This document shows positions 1 through 8,908 of a stretch of 64,000 nt of DNA, piece after piece. The notes under the pieces are model-generated. The model was not told the DNA's origin, searched no databases, and worked only from the letters and a program-made list of their open reading frames with translations. Numbering within the stretch: the stretch's first letter is position 1; every line of letters starts with the position of its first letter. Location: NCBI GenBank assembly GCA_964566145.1, contig CAZMHN010000002.1, positions 1-64,000 of the forward strand. Direction: 5' to 3'. Both the position numbers and the translations under genes were made by a program. The DNA is from CAZMHN01 sp964566145. Lineage in GTDB: Bacteria; Patescibacteriota; Patescibacteriia; Veblenbacterales; UBA10138.

Positions 1-3000
1 AGTTCCGGCGGCTGGTCTTCTTCCGCCACTTCCATCACTTTGGGCGTTTCCGACCCCGACGGAGTTTCCTCCGCCCGCTACAACTGGGATAGCGCGGCTT
101 CTTCCACCGTGGGTACGGTGTTCTCCAACGGCGCGGTTATTTCCTCGCCCTCTGGGAGCCACACTTTGTACATGTGGGGCAGGGACAGTTTGAGCAATGA
201 ATCAACGGCCAGCTTCGGTCCGTACCAGTACGACAACGCCAACCCCACGGCCCCGGGCCAGCCCTCCTGCACCCCGAACCCCAACAACACCGGACTCCAT
301 ACCTGCACCTGGACCGCAGGTACGGACAGCCAGTCGGGCGTCGCCGGCTACAATGTGTACCAGTCATTGAACGGCGGGGCGTTCGCGGCTGCCAGCCCGG
401 CTTCGACCGGCGTGGCTTCGTGGAGCCCGAGCTCATCCCTGGCCGCAGGCACTTACCGGTATCAGGTATACACCTATGACGGCTCTGGACGAGTTTCAAG
501 CGTGAGCGCCACGTCAGCCGACGTCATAGTCGACCGCACCGCTCCGGCCGCAGGCTCATGCAGCCCCGGCACCGGCTCGTACTCCGGCAGCGTGTCGGTA
601 TCTTGTTCGGCCGGAGCCGACCAGGGCTCTCCTACGACTGCCGTCAGCCTGAGGTTCACTGAATCAGCCGGCGGCACGCCTTCCGACCCCACCTGCTCTT
701 CGGCCGTATGGTCCAACAAGTCGTACAGCGCCACCACCACCTTGAAGATAAGAACGTGCGATGCGGTGGGAAACTCATCGGCCGTTACCAGCTATACGTA
801 TACGGTGACGGGGGGGGCCAGTGCGTGCGGGCCGATTCTGGGGGCTAGTCCACAGAATTCCGGCGGTTGGCTCAGTACGCCCACGAGTGCTACTTTAATG
901 GCGACGCCACAGAGTCCGTGTCGAGACGATTTTTCATCCACCACACTCGACAGCGCCTGGTCTTTCGTGAACCCGGTAGGCAACGGCACCTATTCATTGT
1001 CCAACAATCCCGGACATCTGCAGTTGGTGGCGCCGGCAGGTTCGGAGCACGACTGTTGGGAGGGCACTGCCAACTGCGTGCGGATGATGCGCGGTACCAC
1101 GAGCGTTGACGCGGTGTATGAAACCAAGATAGACGGCGTCAATATAGGCTCGGCTTATCAAACATACGGCATAATCTTGTGGCAGGACTCGAACAACTTC
1201 CTTCGCTTTGAGTTCTGGAGCGACGCTTCAGGGCCTGAGGTTGACGCCTGGAGCGTGATAGGCGGATCCGGCTCACAGTTGCTTGGTCCTGGAAGCGTTA
1301 CCTTGGGAGCTACTAATTATGTCCGAGCCACCAAGAGCGGTTCGACGTATACATTGGCTTTTAGCACCAATGGTACGAACTGGACCACTGTAGGTTCGGC
1401 TTCTGTAGCCGGGTTCTCGCCTAGCCTGGCGGGCTTAACCGTCATCAATGCCGTAGGCGCTTCGTCCCCGAACACCACCGGCAATTTCGATTATTTCTCA
1501 ATCACGCCGTCTTCGCCGAGCGTTTCCTCGGCCCGCTACAACTGGGATGTGGCGGCGTCTTCTACGGTCGGCACCGTCTTCACTTCCGGAACTGTCATTT
1601 CATCACCGGCTGGCACGCATACGCTGTATATGTGGGGTGCAGATAGCCTCAATAATCAGTCAGTCGCCAGTTTCGGTTCGTACCAGTACGACGACGCCAA
1701 CCCCACGGCCCCGGGCCAGCCCTCCTGCACCCCCAATCCCAACAACACCGGACTCCATACCTGCACCTGGACCGCAGGTACGGACAGCCAGGCTGGCGTA
1801 GCGGGTTATCTGGTGTACCAGTCATTGAACGGCGGGGCGTTCGCGGCTGCCAGCCCGGCTTCTTCGGCGGTTTCGTCCTGGTCGCCAGGTTCCTCTTTAG
1901 CATCAGGCACGTACCAGTATCGTTCGTACACTTATGACGCCGCCAGTCCTGCCCGCAACTCCGCAGTCAGCTCAACTTCTTCTAATGTCATAGTCGACCG
2001 CACCGCTCCGGCCGCAGGCTCATGCAGCCCCGGCACCGGCTCGTACTCCGGCAGCGTGTCGGTATCTTGTTCGGCCGGAGCCGACCAGGGCTCTCCTACG
2101 ACTGCCGTCAGCCTGAGGTTCACTGAATCAGCCGGCGGCACGCCTTCCGACCCCACCTGCTCTTCGGCCGTATGGTCCAACAAGTCGTACAGCGCCACCA
2201 CCACCTTGAAGATAAGAACGTGCGATGCGGTGGGAAACTCATCGGCCGTTACCAGCTATACGTATACCATTACAGCCGGCGCCGTCATCACTTTCACCAT
2301 TACGCCCGGAACGTCCTCGGGCTGGCAAACATCCGCTGCCTCGGTAACTTTGGGCGTTTCCAGCCCCAACGGCATATCATCCGCCCGCTACAACTGGGAC
2401 AGCGCGGCTTCTTCCACCGTGGGCACGGTGTTCACCTCGGGTACGGTCATTTCAGCTTCCGCAGGCTCCCACACCTTGTACGTGTGGGCGCAGGACGGAG
2501 CGAGCAACACCTCGACGGGCAGCTCTCCGTACGGGCCTTACCAATATGACAACGTGGCCCCGCGGCTGTTCGCTTTCTCAGGTCCGGGCGCCATCACGAC
2601 TCAGCCGCCGCTCATCAGCTGGAGTCCGCCGGTGCCGACCGATACCGGCGGTAGCACCATGTCCGAGTTCGAGCTGTGGCGCGCCCCTGATGTCAGCGGT
2701 AGTCCGGGCGCATGGGCCCGCGTCATCGATAATATAGCACCCACCGCTTACAGCCAGAGTGACACCGCGGCTGCGAATGGTGTGTATTGGTACGGGCTTC
2801 ATACCCGGGACATTGCCGGCAATTGCATTACCGAGGCCGCAACCCACTGTGGAGGGGTAGGGAGCGACTCTTTGGACGGTTCGCGTGTCGCGTATGGACC
2901 TGATCAGTTAACGTACGATTCTACTCCTCCCGTAGCTTCAAACCAGGTGCCGCCAAAGGCAGGCACCGCTTCGGCCCTGCGGCCGGCCATGAGCGCGACG

Positions 3001-3258
3001 CTGTCTGACAACCTGACCGGAGTGGGCGCTACTACGCTTACGGTTACGGGGCCTTTGGGTACCACGGTGCTTACCAAGAATTTCCCGGCTGGCACCACCA
3101 GCCTTACAGTGTCCTCCGGCGATTGGAGTTCCATGCTTGAGAACGGACTGCACACAGCACGCGTTCAGTCCGTGGACGGCGCGGGCAACCCGTTGGACGA
3201 TTCGACCTGGACTTTTACGGTTACGAACCTTCCGCCGAATAAGCCCGCGGTCAATTAG
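1..3258 (+). CDS. Large secreted repeat protein with Ig/FN3-like modules and a lectin-like domain (5' truncated by window)
   Basis: The frame is open from base 1, and codons upstream of the first TTG (40) match an internal repeat, so the true start lies outside the window. The protein is built from repeated modules: a block with SSARYNWDSAASSTVGTV, a TAPGQPSCTPNPNN block resembling FN3, and a block with AAGSCSPGTGSYSGSVSVSC. Two copies of the last block are identical at DNA level. Residues about 305-495 (bases about 920-1510) look like a concanavalin-like/DUF1349 domain (DDFSSTTLDSAW ... FDYFSIT) placed inside one module. The last residues (NLPPNKPAVN) look like the opening of a further module, and no sorting or membrane anchor is visible, so the C-terminus may be shortened. 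Its position ahead of the pilus locus suggests a surface adhesin; this role is inferred. Confidence 0.8.
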   Translation, partial: SSGGWSSSATSITLGVSDPDGVSSARYNWDSAASSTVGTVFSNGAVISSPSGSHTLYMWGRDSLSNESTASFGPYQYDNANPTAPGQPSCTPNPNNTGLHTCTWTAGTDSQSGVAGYNVYQSLNGGAFAAASPASTGVASWSPSSSLAAGTYRYQVYTYDGSGRVSSVSATSADVIVDRTAPAAGSCSPGTGSYSGSVSVSCSAGADQGSPTTAVSLRFTESAGGTPSDPTCSSAVWSNKSYSATTTLKIRTCDAVGNSSAVTSYTYTVTGGASACGPILGASPQNSGGWLSTPTSATLMATPQSPCRDDFSSTTLDSAWSFVNPVGNGTYSLSNNPGHLQLVAPAGSEHDCWEGTANCVRMMRGTTSVDAVYETKIDGVNIGSAYQTYGIILWQDSNNFLRFEFWSDASGPEVDAWSVIGGSGSQLLGPGSVTLGATNYVRATKSGSTYTLAFSTNGTNWTTVGSASVAGFSPSLAGLTVINAVGASSPNTTGNFDYFSITPSSPSVSSARYNWDVAASSTVGTVFTSGTVISSPAGTHTLYMWGADSLNNQSVASFGSYQYDDANPTAPGQPSCTPNPNNTGLHTCTWTAGTDSQAGVAGYLVYQSLNGGAFAAASPASSAVSSWSPGSSLASGTYQYRSYTYDAASPARNSAVSSTSSNVIVDRTAPAAGSCSPGTGSYSGSVSVSCSAGADQGSPTTAVSLRFTESAGGTPSDPTCSSAVWSNKSYSATTTLKIRTCDAVGNSSAVTSYTYTITAGAVITFTITPGTSSGWQTSAASVTLGVSSPNGISSARYNWDSAASSTVGTVFTSGTVISASAGSHTLYVWAQDGASNTSTGSSPYGPYQYDNVAPRLFAFSGPGAITTQPPLISWSPPVPTDTGGSTMSEFELWRAPDVSGSPGAWARVIDNIAPTAYSQSDTAAANGVYWYGLHTRDIAGNCITEAATHCGGVGSDSLDGSRVAYGPDQLTYDSTPPVASNQVPPKAGTASALRPAMSATLSDNLTGVGATTLTVTGPLGTTVLTKNFPAGTTSLTVSSGDWSSMLENGLHTARVQSVDGAGNPLDDSTWTFTVTNLPPNKPAVN
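523..803. repeat. Intragenic direct repeat, copy 1
   Basis: These 281 bases appear identical to 1987-2267 (offset 1464) and encode the same Cys-containing module. The sequence upstream (about 238-410) is also repeated near 1696-1868, but with an offset of 1458 and several changes. Confidence 0.9.
1987..2267. repeat. Intragenic direct repeat, copy 2
   Basis: Second copy of the block at 523-803. The absence of synonymous changes over this length points to a recent duplication or to gene conversion. It is also a likely site of assembly collapse. Confidence 0.9.
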
Positions 3259-3293
3259 CGGCAAAGTGCTTTGTGTCCAGACGAAGGGCAGGG

Positions 3294-3764
3294 ATGACGT
3301 GGGTGGTCGGGGGAATAGCTTTCACTGCCCTGATGCTTACGGCCTACTCAGTGGAAGGACCGGGAGCGTTCATTTCAAGGATCGTTCAGGAGGATTGCAC
3401 TACGCGTCCGCAAGCACACGAGCCCATACAGCTCAGGTCTGGCAGAGTCATCAGAGCGGGTGCGGGACAGATCATCCTGCAGGTGGAGGCGGAGCCGGGG
3501 GAACCTTTTGATGCGCTGAGCGTAGTCGTGCCGGACGGTACGCCGGTCATAGAGGTACGCGTTCCCAGTTACATGAACGATGATTTGCGGGAGAGACTGG
3601 AGAACGGCGGGAATGTCATTGAGCGCGAAGAAGTGCCGTTCGAGAACATACGCGAAGGCATGGAGGCGGACGTTATTTCTGAAAGCGATACGTACTGCCT
3701 GTCCGACATCACTGCCAGCCGTATTGAGTACGAGGTAATCATAGACACCGAAGAACAGGAATGA
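3294..3764 (+). CDS. Hypothetical membrane-anchored or exported protein
   Basis: About 156 residues starting MTWVVGGIAFTALML. An in-frame GTG at 3273 would add seven residues; the ATG at 3294 is preferred because it gives a clean N-terminal hydrophobic segment (about residues 3-18) and has AAGGG a few bases upstream. The rest is hydrophilic and acidic with two cysteines (EDCTT and DTYCLSD), which fits an extracytoplasmic protein. No family is recognised. It overlaps the next gene by the ATGA at 3761-3764, so the two are probably translationally coupled and part of the same surface-protein operon. Confidence 0.7.
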   Translation: MTWVVGGIAFTALMLTAYSVEGPGAFISRIVQEDCTTRPQAHEPIQLRSGRVIRAGAGQIILQVEAEPGEPFDALSVVVPDGTPVIEVRVPSYMNDDLRERLENGGNVIEREEVPFENIREGMEADVISESDTYCLSDITASRIEYEVIIDTEEQE

Positions 3765-6709
3765 AACTTGCAAGAACAGCATTTACGTTGGCTATTCTCG
3801 CGGTCCTAACGGCTGCCGCGTGGCATGTTCGCGTGGTACGTGCGCAGGCAACGAGTTGCGTAGGATATACCGGAGCCGTGAGTAGCCAGTGTCAGCTTAC
3901 CGCTTCCGCTACCGATCCTGAGGGAGACCAGATATACTACGTGTTCAGCTGGGGCGACGGTACTGCCGATACGCGCATGCCGGGCAGCGGTTTCGTGGCT
4001 TCGGGAACGGCGCAGACGGCCACGCACACCTGGAACACGGCGGGCAGTTTTACCGTTCGCGTGTACGCTTACGATGAAGCCAACCACCAATCCGTATCAT
4101 CCGATCCTGTGCTGGTGAACATTGCCAGCCTTACGCTTTCCACCAGCCTGACGAGCACGAGCCATGGCGCGGCCGTGTGGACGAATGACGCCGGGTTCGA
4201 CTACACCACTTTCTGCCAGGCGGCTTCCGGGTACTCCCTTTCGTTCTGCCGCACGCAGGTGTCGGAGAACAACGGTACCTGGGCCAACGTGCCCGGGGGC
4301 AACCCGTCAACTACGGGCATGGGCAACATCACGTACAGCGGCACGTACACCATGGCTACGGCTGGTTCCGGCTACAGGTTCCGCTCGCGGGCCGACGATA
4401 CCGACTCGGGGAGCACCACGGTCACCTCAACCCTCATACCATCAAGCGGCCAGATACAGTTCGACAATCAAAACCCGGTGGCGCTGGCTTCTTCTCCGCT
4501 CGCGAACCAATCCGGTCCGTTCAGCGTTTCAGTTACGCTCGAAGACTACCCCAATCCGGGTACGGGTCCGAACAGCGGCGTGACCACTTGGGACGTTCAG
4601 TACTCCACGAACGGCGGGACGAATTGGAGCAACTGCAAGCTCGGTGTTTCGTACCTGACGACTAGCTTCACCTTCGGTTCGGGGTGCGACTCGCCGGTAA
4701 CGCTCCAGCCCGACACCACGTACTGCTTCCAGGCCCGGGCCCGCGATGGCGTAACTCATCCTTCGAGTCCTAACCAGGGCGGATATTTTTTCAACAGCGG
4801 CACCATGTGCACGCCGTATCAGGTGGGGAGCCCGCCGATCGCTCCCAATACGCCTTCTCCGGCTACGGGGAGCGTGGCCGCCGCCAGTACCGGTCTGACC
4901 TGGAAAGGAGGGGACCCGGATACGGGTGACGTGCTCACTTACCGCGTGTACATTTCCCAGCCCAACCAGGCTTTGAGCGTGCCGGCGGATCTGGACGGTA
5001 CCATTACGAACCAGCTGCCTGACCCGAACGCTACCGTGAACTACGGTCCGCCGCAGAATCGGACGTTCGTAGCCGGCCAAGTATACCAGTGGCAAGTGGC
5101 GGCGGTGGATTCTACCAGTAAAACGACCAGCGGGCCGGTGTGGACGTTTACCGTGAACACGCTGCCTACCATCATCTCGGCCGACATCAGTCCGAATCCG
5201 GTGGACCGGATCGGCACCATCACCTGGTCGGTATCGGATCCTAACGCCACGCAGTCCCTCAGCTTCGGATTGTATTACGGACCGGTTCAGGGAAGCACGA
5301 CCGGCGCCACCAGCATAGCTTCAGGCTTGTCGCCGGCCGCGTACTGTACCGGCGCTCCCAACAACTGGAACTGCGCGTTCGACTGGGACGCCAGCTGTAC
5401 GCTTGAGGCCGCCGGACAGTATGTAGTCGTAACGGTGAATGACGGGGCGCAGACAGCCACCGGCGGGGACACCGATACGTTCGCTATCGTGCATACGCGT
5501 ACGCTTTACTACCCCGGTCCGAACGATACGACCTATGCTACGGCCGATGACGGCGATTCCGCAACCTTCCCCATTGAGTCGGGCTCCATTGAAACAAGCT
5601 CCGCGTACATCAGGTTCCGCGGGGCGTGCTCCACAACCGACAATCCTTCCGCGGACGCGAACGCGGCGGGCAACCCGGCCACGTACGGCGGCAGTTTGTC
5701 CCCGGGAGTGAACAGTCCGGACATTACCTTGAACGATCTTCTGCCCGGCGTGGACAATGCAGTGGGCTTCGCGGTGGAAGGCTGCGGTACCACGCAATAC
5801 CGTATCCGCTACAACCTGGTCACGGCCTGCGGCCAGCCCTACGTAGGGGTGGAAGAGGGGAGCATATACTCCGGCGGCAACATCCGCGCCACCTACTCGC
5901 CTCCGGAAGGGAGCTTCAACGCCACCTACCTAATTTTGGGCGGCGGCACTTCGGCGCAGCCCAGGGTGATAGAGAATTTCATTGCCGAACCAGGACCTCC
6001 GGGCCTTACGACCGTAAACCCGACCTTTGGACAGATACTGTACCCGCAGGCCAGCGAATCGCAACAGCCGCAAGTCGGAGCATTCGACTATTACGGCCTG
6101 ACGCACCGGCTGAGCGGCAGCGAGGTGCAGGACGGCCAGACGAACAGTTACGGCCATACGGTGCAAGTGACTACCGGGAACGCCACGCTGAACGGAGTGC
6201 TGGGCGGCAATTCGGCGGAACTGGGAGGACAGGTTTACTACGTGAAGGGCAACCTGACGGTGGACCAGCCGGCTCAATTCTTGAACGCCGCCGCCGCCAG
6301 CGGCAGCGGGGCCGGACTCTTCGTTGTGGACGGCAACCTGACGATACAGAGCGACATTACCTATCAAGCAGCGCCTATTTCGGGGTCCGCCATTCGCACC
6401 CTTGCCTCGGCAGGCTGGCTCGTGCGCGGGAACGTAACCGTGGCCGGCGGCGTCGGTCAGATCGTGGGCGCGTTCTACGTTGCGGGCACGTCCTCGGGCG
6501 GCGGGTCCTTCAACAGCGGATCTTCACCGACTCAGCTGAACGTTTTTGGCGCGGTCATAGCCAAGCAGTTGTTGCTGAACCGCACCTACAGTGCGGCGGG
6601 ACAGCCATCGGAACGCGTGGTGGCCGACGGACGCATCCTGTTGAATACGCCCCCCGGCTTTGCCAACATCCTGCAAAGTCTGCCGACCTGGCAGTTCCGT
6701 ACCCCATAA
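3761..6709 (+). CDS. Large secreted protein with PKD/FN3-like domains and a beta-helix-like C-terminus
   Basis: 982 residues. The N-terminus is a signal peptide (MKLARTAFTLAILAVLTAAA, probable cleavage after VRA-QA near residue 29). A PKD-like domain follows (YYVFSWGDGTADTR, HTWNTAGSFTVRVYAYD, residues about 55-120), then several Ig/FN3-like segments including one ending VWTFTVNTLP. The last 200 residues (VYYVKGNLTVDQ, FVVDGNLTIQSD, WLVRGNVTVAGG, NVFGAVIAKQLLLNR) show short repeating strands like a bactofilin or beta-helix fold. It overlaps the preceding gene by 4 bases and ends just upstream of the pilM promoter. Its size, export signal and position suggest a cell-surface or pilus-associated adhesin; no specific ligand can be inferred. 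Confidence 0.8.
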   Translation: MKLARTAFTLAILAVLTAAAWHVRVVRAQATSCVGYTGAVSSQCQLTASATDPEGDQIYYVFSWGDGTADTRMPGSGFVASGTAQTATHTWNTAGSFTVRVYAYDEANHQSVSSDPVLVNIASLTLSTSLTSTSHGAAVWTNDAGFDYTTFCQAASGYSLSFCRTQVSENNGTWANVPGGNPSTTGMGNITYSGTYTMATAGSGYRFRSRADDTDSGSTTVTSTLIPSSGQIQFDNQNPVALASSPLANQSGPFSVSVTLEDYPNPGTGPNSGVTTWDVQYSTNGGTNWSNCKLGVSYLTTSFTFGSGCDSPVTLQPDTTYCFQARARDGVTHPSSPNQGGYFFNSGTMCTPYQVGSPPIAPNTPSPATGSVAAASTGLTWKGGDPDTGDVLTYRVYISQPNQALSVPADLDGTITNQLPDPNATVNYGPPQNRTFVAGQVYQWQVAAVDSTSKTTSGPVWTFTVNTLPTIISADISPNPVDRIGTITWSVSDPNATQSLSFGLYYGPVQGSTTGATSIASGLSPAAYCTGAPNNWNCAFDWDASCTLEAAGQYVVVTVNDGAQTATGGDTDTFAIVHTRTLYYPGPNDTTYATADDGDSATFPIESGSIETSSAYIRFRGACSTTDNPSADANAAGNPATYGGSLSPGVNSPDITLNDLLPGVDNAVGFAVEGCGTTQYRIRYNLVTACGQPYVGVEEGSIYSGGNIRATYSPPEGSFNATYLILGGGTSAQPRVIENFIAEPGPPGLTTVNPTFGQILYPQASESQQPQVGAFDYYGLTHRLSGSEVQDGQTNSYGHTVQVTTGNATLNGVLGGNSAELGGQVYYVKGNLTVDQPAQFLNAAAASGSGAGLFVVDGNLTIQSDITYQAAPISGSAIRTLASAGWLVRGNVTVAGGVGQIVGAFYVAGTSSGGGSFNSGSSPTQLNVFGAVIAKQLLLNRTYSAAGQPSERVVADGRILLNTPPGFANILQSLPTWQFRTP

Positions 6710-6717
6710 TCAGCTGT

Positions 6718-6746
6718 TCGACATCAAGCCTAAAAACTGGTACAAT
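6718..6746 (+). promoter_or_regulatory. Promoter of the pil operon
   Basis: TCGACA (6718-6723), a 17-base spacer, then TACAAT (6741-6746). The predicted start is near 6753, giving about a 100-base leader before pilM. The leader contains a GGACC/GGTCC inverted repeat near 6784-6800. Confidence 0.6.
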
Positions 6747-6852
6747 AGTATGGTAATTCGGCTGCGTTTTGCGGCTGACTTCACGGACCGGGTCCGGACC
6801 AAAGTTATTTGACTGAGTGCCGGCGCAACCAAACACAACCGAACTCAACCTT

Positions 6853-7941
6853 ATGGGGCTTTTTTCAAGAAAGAAATCTTACCTTGGCATAGACGTAGGC
6901 ACCGCCAGCATCAAGGTGGTGGAACTTACGGCGGGCCCGAATCGTACTCCCAGGCTCGTAACGTACGGACGGGCGGAGTACACAGGTGACGTCATGAAGG
7001 TGGATGCCGAGCGCGATTTGCAGCGCATCGTAGCCACCTTGAAGGCCATTTGTCAGCAGGCCCGCACCACCACTAACCGCGCCTGTGCCGCACTGCCGAC
7101 CTTTACGGTGTTCAGTTCGGTCATCACCCTTCCGGCCATGTCGGAAAAGGAGCTGGCCGCTGCCATCCGCTGGGAGGCCAGGAAATTCGTGCCGCTCCCG
7201 TTGGAGGAAATGATACTCGATTGGAAGTTCCTCGGCAGTGGGATTCAGGCGCCGGCGGGAGACGGCAAGGCTGTCGATGATCAGGCGAAACCGAAGCCAA
7301 AGAATACGCGGGTACTTCTGACGGCGGCACCCCAGAACGTGGTGAAGAAATATCTGGGCGTGTTCAAGGGTGCAGATCTGGAACTGCTGAGCCTTGAGAC
7401 CGAAGCCTTCGCCCTGGAGCGCAGTCTGGTGGGCGGAGCCAAGGAGGTGGTGATGGTGGTGGATATCGGCGCGGTCACAACCGACATTTGCGTCATTGAG
7501 GACGGCATTCCCATACTCAACAGAAGCATAGACGTCGGCGGCCTGACCATGACCAAAGCCATCGCCCATAATCTGAACGTTGATTTGAAGCGTGCCGAAC
7601 AGTTCAAGCGCGACATCGGCTTGAACGCCACCTCTGTTTCAGCCGGAGGCATCCCCCGGACCATCGAAGGCACCATTTCCCCTGTGATAAACGAAATCAA
7701 GTACAACTTCAGCTTGTACCAAAGCCAGTCCACCCGTCCGATCGAGAAGATAGTGCTGACGGGCGGCTCCTCGTTCCTGCCGCAATTGCCGCAGTACCTG
7801 GAGGGCTTGTTCCAGGTCAAGGTGTACGTGGGGGATCCATGGGCCCGAGTGTCCTATCCTGTGGAGCTGAAACCTGTGCTCGATGAGATAGGGCCGCAGT
7901 TCTCAACCGCCATAGGCTTAGCCATGAGGCCGTTGCTCTAA
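6853..7941 (+). CDS. pilM: Type IV pilus assembly protein PilM
   Basis: Actin-like (ASKHA fold) ATP-binding protein of the inner-membrane alignment complex; it binds the cytoplasmic N-terminus of PilN and links the platform to the assembly ATPases. Visible are the phosphate-1 loop (YLGIDVGTASIKVVEL, residues 10-25), the phosphate-2 region (VVDIGAVTTDICV, near residue 200) and the adenosine motif (IVLTGGSSFLPQLPQYL). The 362-residue length is normal. ATG 6853 is chosen because the family begins MGLFxxKxxYLGID; the in-frame codons upstream have no homology. pilN follows after 11 bases. There is a Lys/Pro linker (KPKPKN) around residue 150. Confidence 0.95.
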   Translation: MGLFSRKKSYLGIDVGTASIKVVELTAGPNRTPRLVTYGRAEYTGDVMKVDAERDLQRIVATLKAICQQARTTTNRACAALPTFTVFSSVITLPAMSEKELAAAIRWEARKFVPLPLEEMILDWKFLGSGIQAPAGDGKAVDDQAKPKPKNTRVLLTAAPQNVVKKYLGVFKGADLELLSLETEAFALERSLVGGAKEVVMVVDIGAVTTDICVIEDGIPILNRSIDVGGLTMTKAIAHNLNVDLKRAEQFKRDIGLNATSVSAGGIPRTIEGTISPVINEIKYNFSLYQSQSTRPIEKIVLTGGSSFLPQLPQYLEGLFQVKVYVGDPWARVSYPVELKPVLDEIGPQFSTAIGLAMRPLL

Positions 7942-7952
7942 AGGAGCGGTAT

Positions 7953-8897
7953 ATGTCTGATATAAATCTATTGCCTGAAGAGCTGAGGGACAGAGAGGAT
8001 GACTTGCGCGCCAAGAAGGGCGGCGAGGAAGCTATGCGTTACTCTAAGCCGGGTGCGCCGGGGCCGGATGCGTCAGGAGCGAGCGTGCCGGCGCCATCCC
8101 CGCGGTGGCAGCAGCTCGTGTCTGCTCTGAAGGACAACCTGGCGCGCGCCGATAGCGGCGAATCGCCCGTTTCCGCACCGCCCCCGACCCCTCCGCCGCC
8201 CAAGCGCGAACCGCCTCCGCCTCCTCCGCCCAGGGTAGAGCAGCGAAAACAGCCAGTACCGCCGCCCCCGCCGCCGGCAGTGCCGCCGCGGCCCATGCGT
8301 CCCGGCGGTGGCGCGCCTCCCACCGGGCGCACGCTTGAAGTGAACCTTATTCCTTTGGGTGAGAGGGCTGAGCGTCCGAACAGAGTCGTCGGTGTTCTGC
8401 TCACCACCTTCGTGGCTTCATTGCTAGTGGTGGGGGCAGGGTACTTCGGATTCCGGGTGTATGTCGACGGCAAGGCGGCCGAGCAGGAGCGCTTGCAGGC
8501 TGAGATAACCGAAATGCAACAGAGGCTTGAAGTGATGCGCGCCCAAACCGAGACGGCCCTGGCCCTGAAAGACCGGCTGGGGTTGACGGGGAAACTTCTT
8601 GATGAGCGCAACACCTGGACCAAGCTCTTCGCCCTGATTGAGGCCAATGCCGTGGCCAAGGTGAGTTTCAAGTCACTGGCCGCGGACGAGAAGGGCAAGC
8701 TGACGCTATCCGGGCTTGCGCCGAGCTACACCGAGGTAGCCCGGCAGCTGAAGGCGTTCGAAACCGCTGCGGGAGTGCAATCGGTTGAGCTGGCCGGATT
8801 GAAACGCGAGAAATTGACGCCGGTGGTTACGGCCATCGGATTCACCATGACGGTGAGCGTCGACCCCGGGTTGTTCCAGACGGACACCAGCGATTAG
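7953..8897 (+). CDS. pilN: PilN-like pilus assembly protein with duplicated N-terminal motif and Pro-rich linker
   Basis: Bitopic inner-membrane protein of the PilMNO complex. 314 residues, longer than usual (about 180-220). A PilN-type motif (INLLPEELRD) sits at residues 4-13 and a second (VNLIPLGERAE) at 130-140, just before the transmembrane helix (VVGVLLTTFVASLLVVGAGYFGF) and a coiled-coil (residues about 170-200). Between them lies a low-complexity linker with runs of 6-7 prolines (residues 76-115). The start has a good ribosome site (AAAGGAG, 7941-7947). In known PilN proteins the INLLP peptide docks into PilM, so this protein could bind two PilM molecules or reach farther into the cytoplasm; that is inference. 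Confidence 0.88.
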   Translation: MSDINLLPEELRDREDDLRAKKGGEEAMRYSKPGAPGPDASGASVPAPSPRWQQLVSALKDNLARADSGESPVSAPPPTPPPPKREPPPPPPPRVEQRKQPVPPPPPPAVPPRPMRPGGGAPPTGRTLEVNLIPLGERAERPNRVVGVLLTTFVASLLVVGAGYFGFRVYVDGKAAEQERLQAEITEMQQRLEVMRAQTETALALKDRLGLTGKLLDERNTWTKLFALIEANAVAKVSFKSLAADEKGKLTLSGLAPSYTEVARQLKAFETAAGVQSVELAGLKREKLTPVVTAIGFTMTVSVDPGLFQTDTSD

Positions 8898-8908
8898 CGC
8901 ATTGCCAT

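Noticed and set aside
1..2540. Repeats considered as a CRISPR array or mobile element
   Set aside because: The repeats are long, in frame and encode protein modules; there are no short regular spacers, cas genes or transposase.
3240..3300. A frameshift joining the first surface protein to the next gene
   Set aside because: The downstream gene begins with its own hydrophobic anchor and ribosome-site-like AAGGG, and no continuation of the Ig-like module is found in other frames.
5626..6756. A 376-codon frame in the plus strand inside the large surface protein
   Set aside because: Arg-rich low-complexity translation in a shifted frame of a clear secreted protein; no start signal or family.
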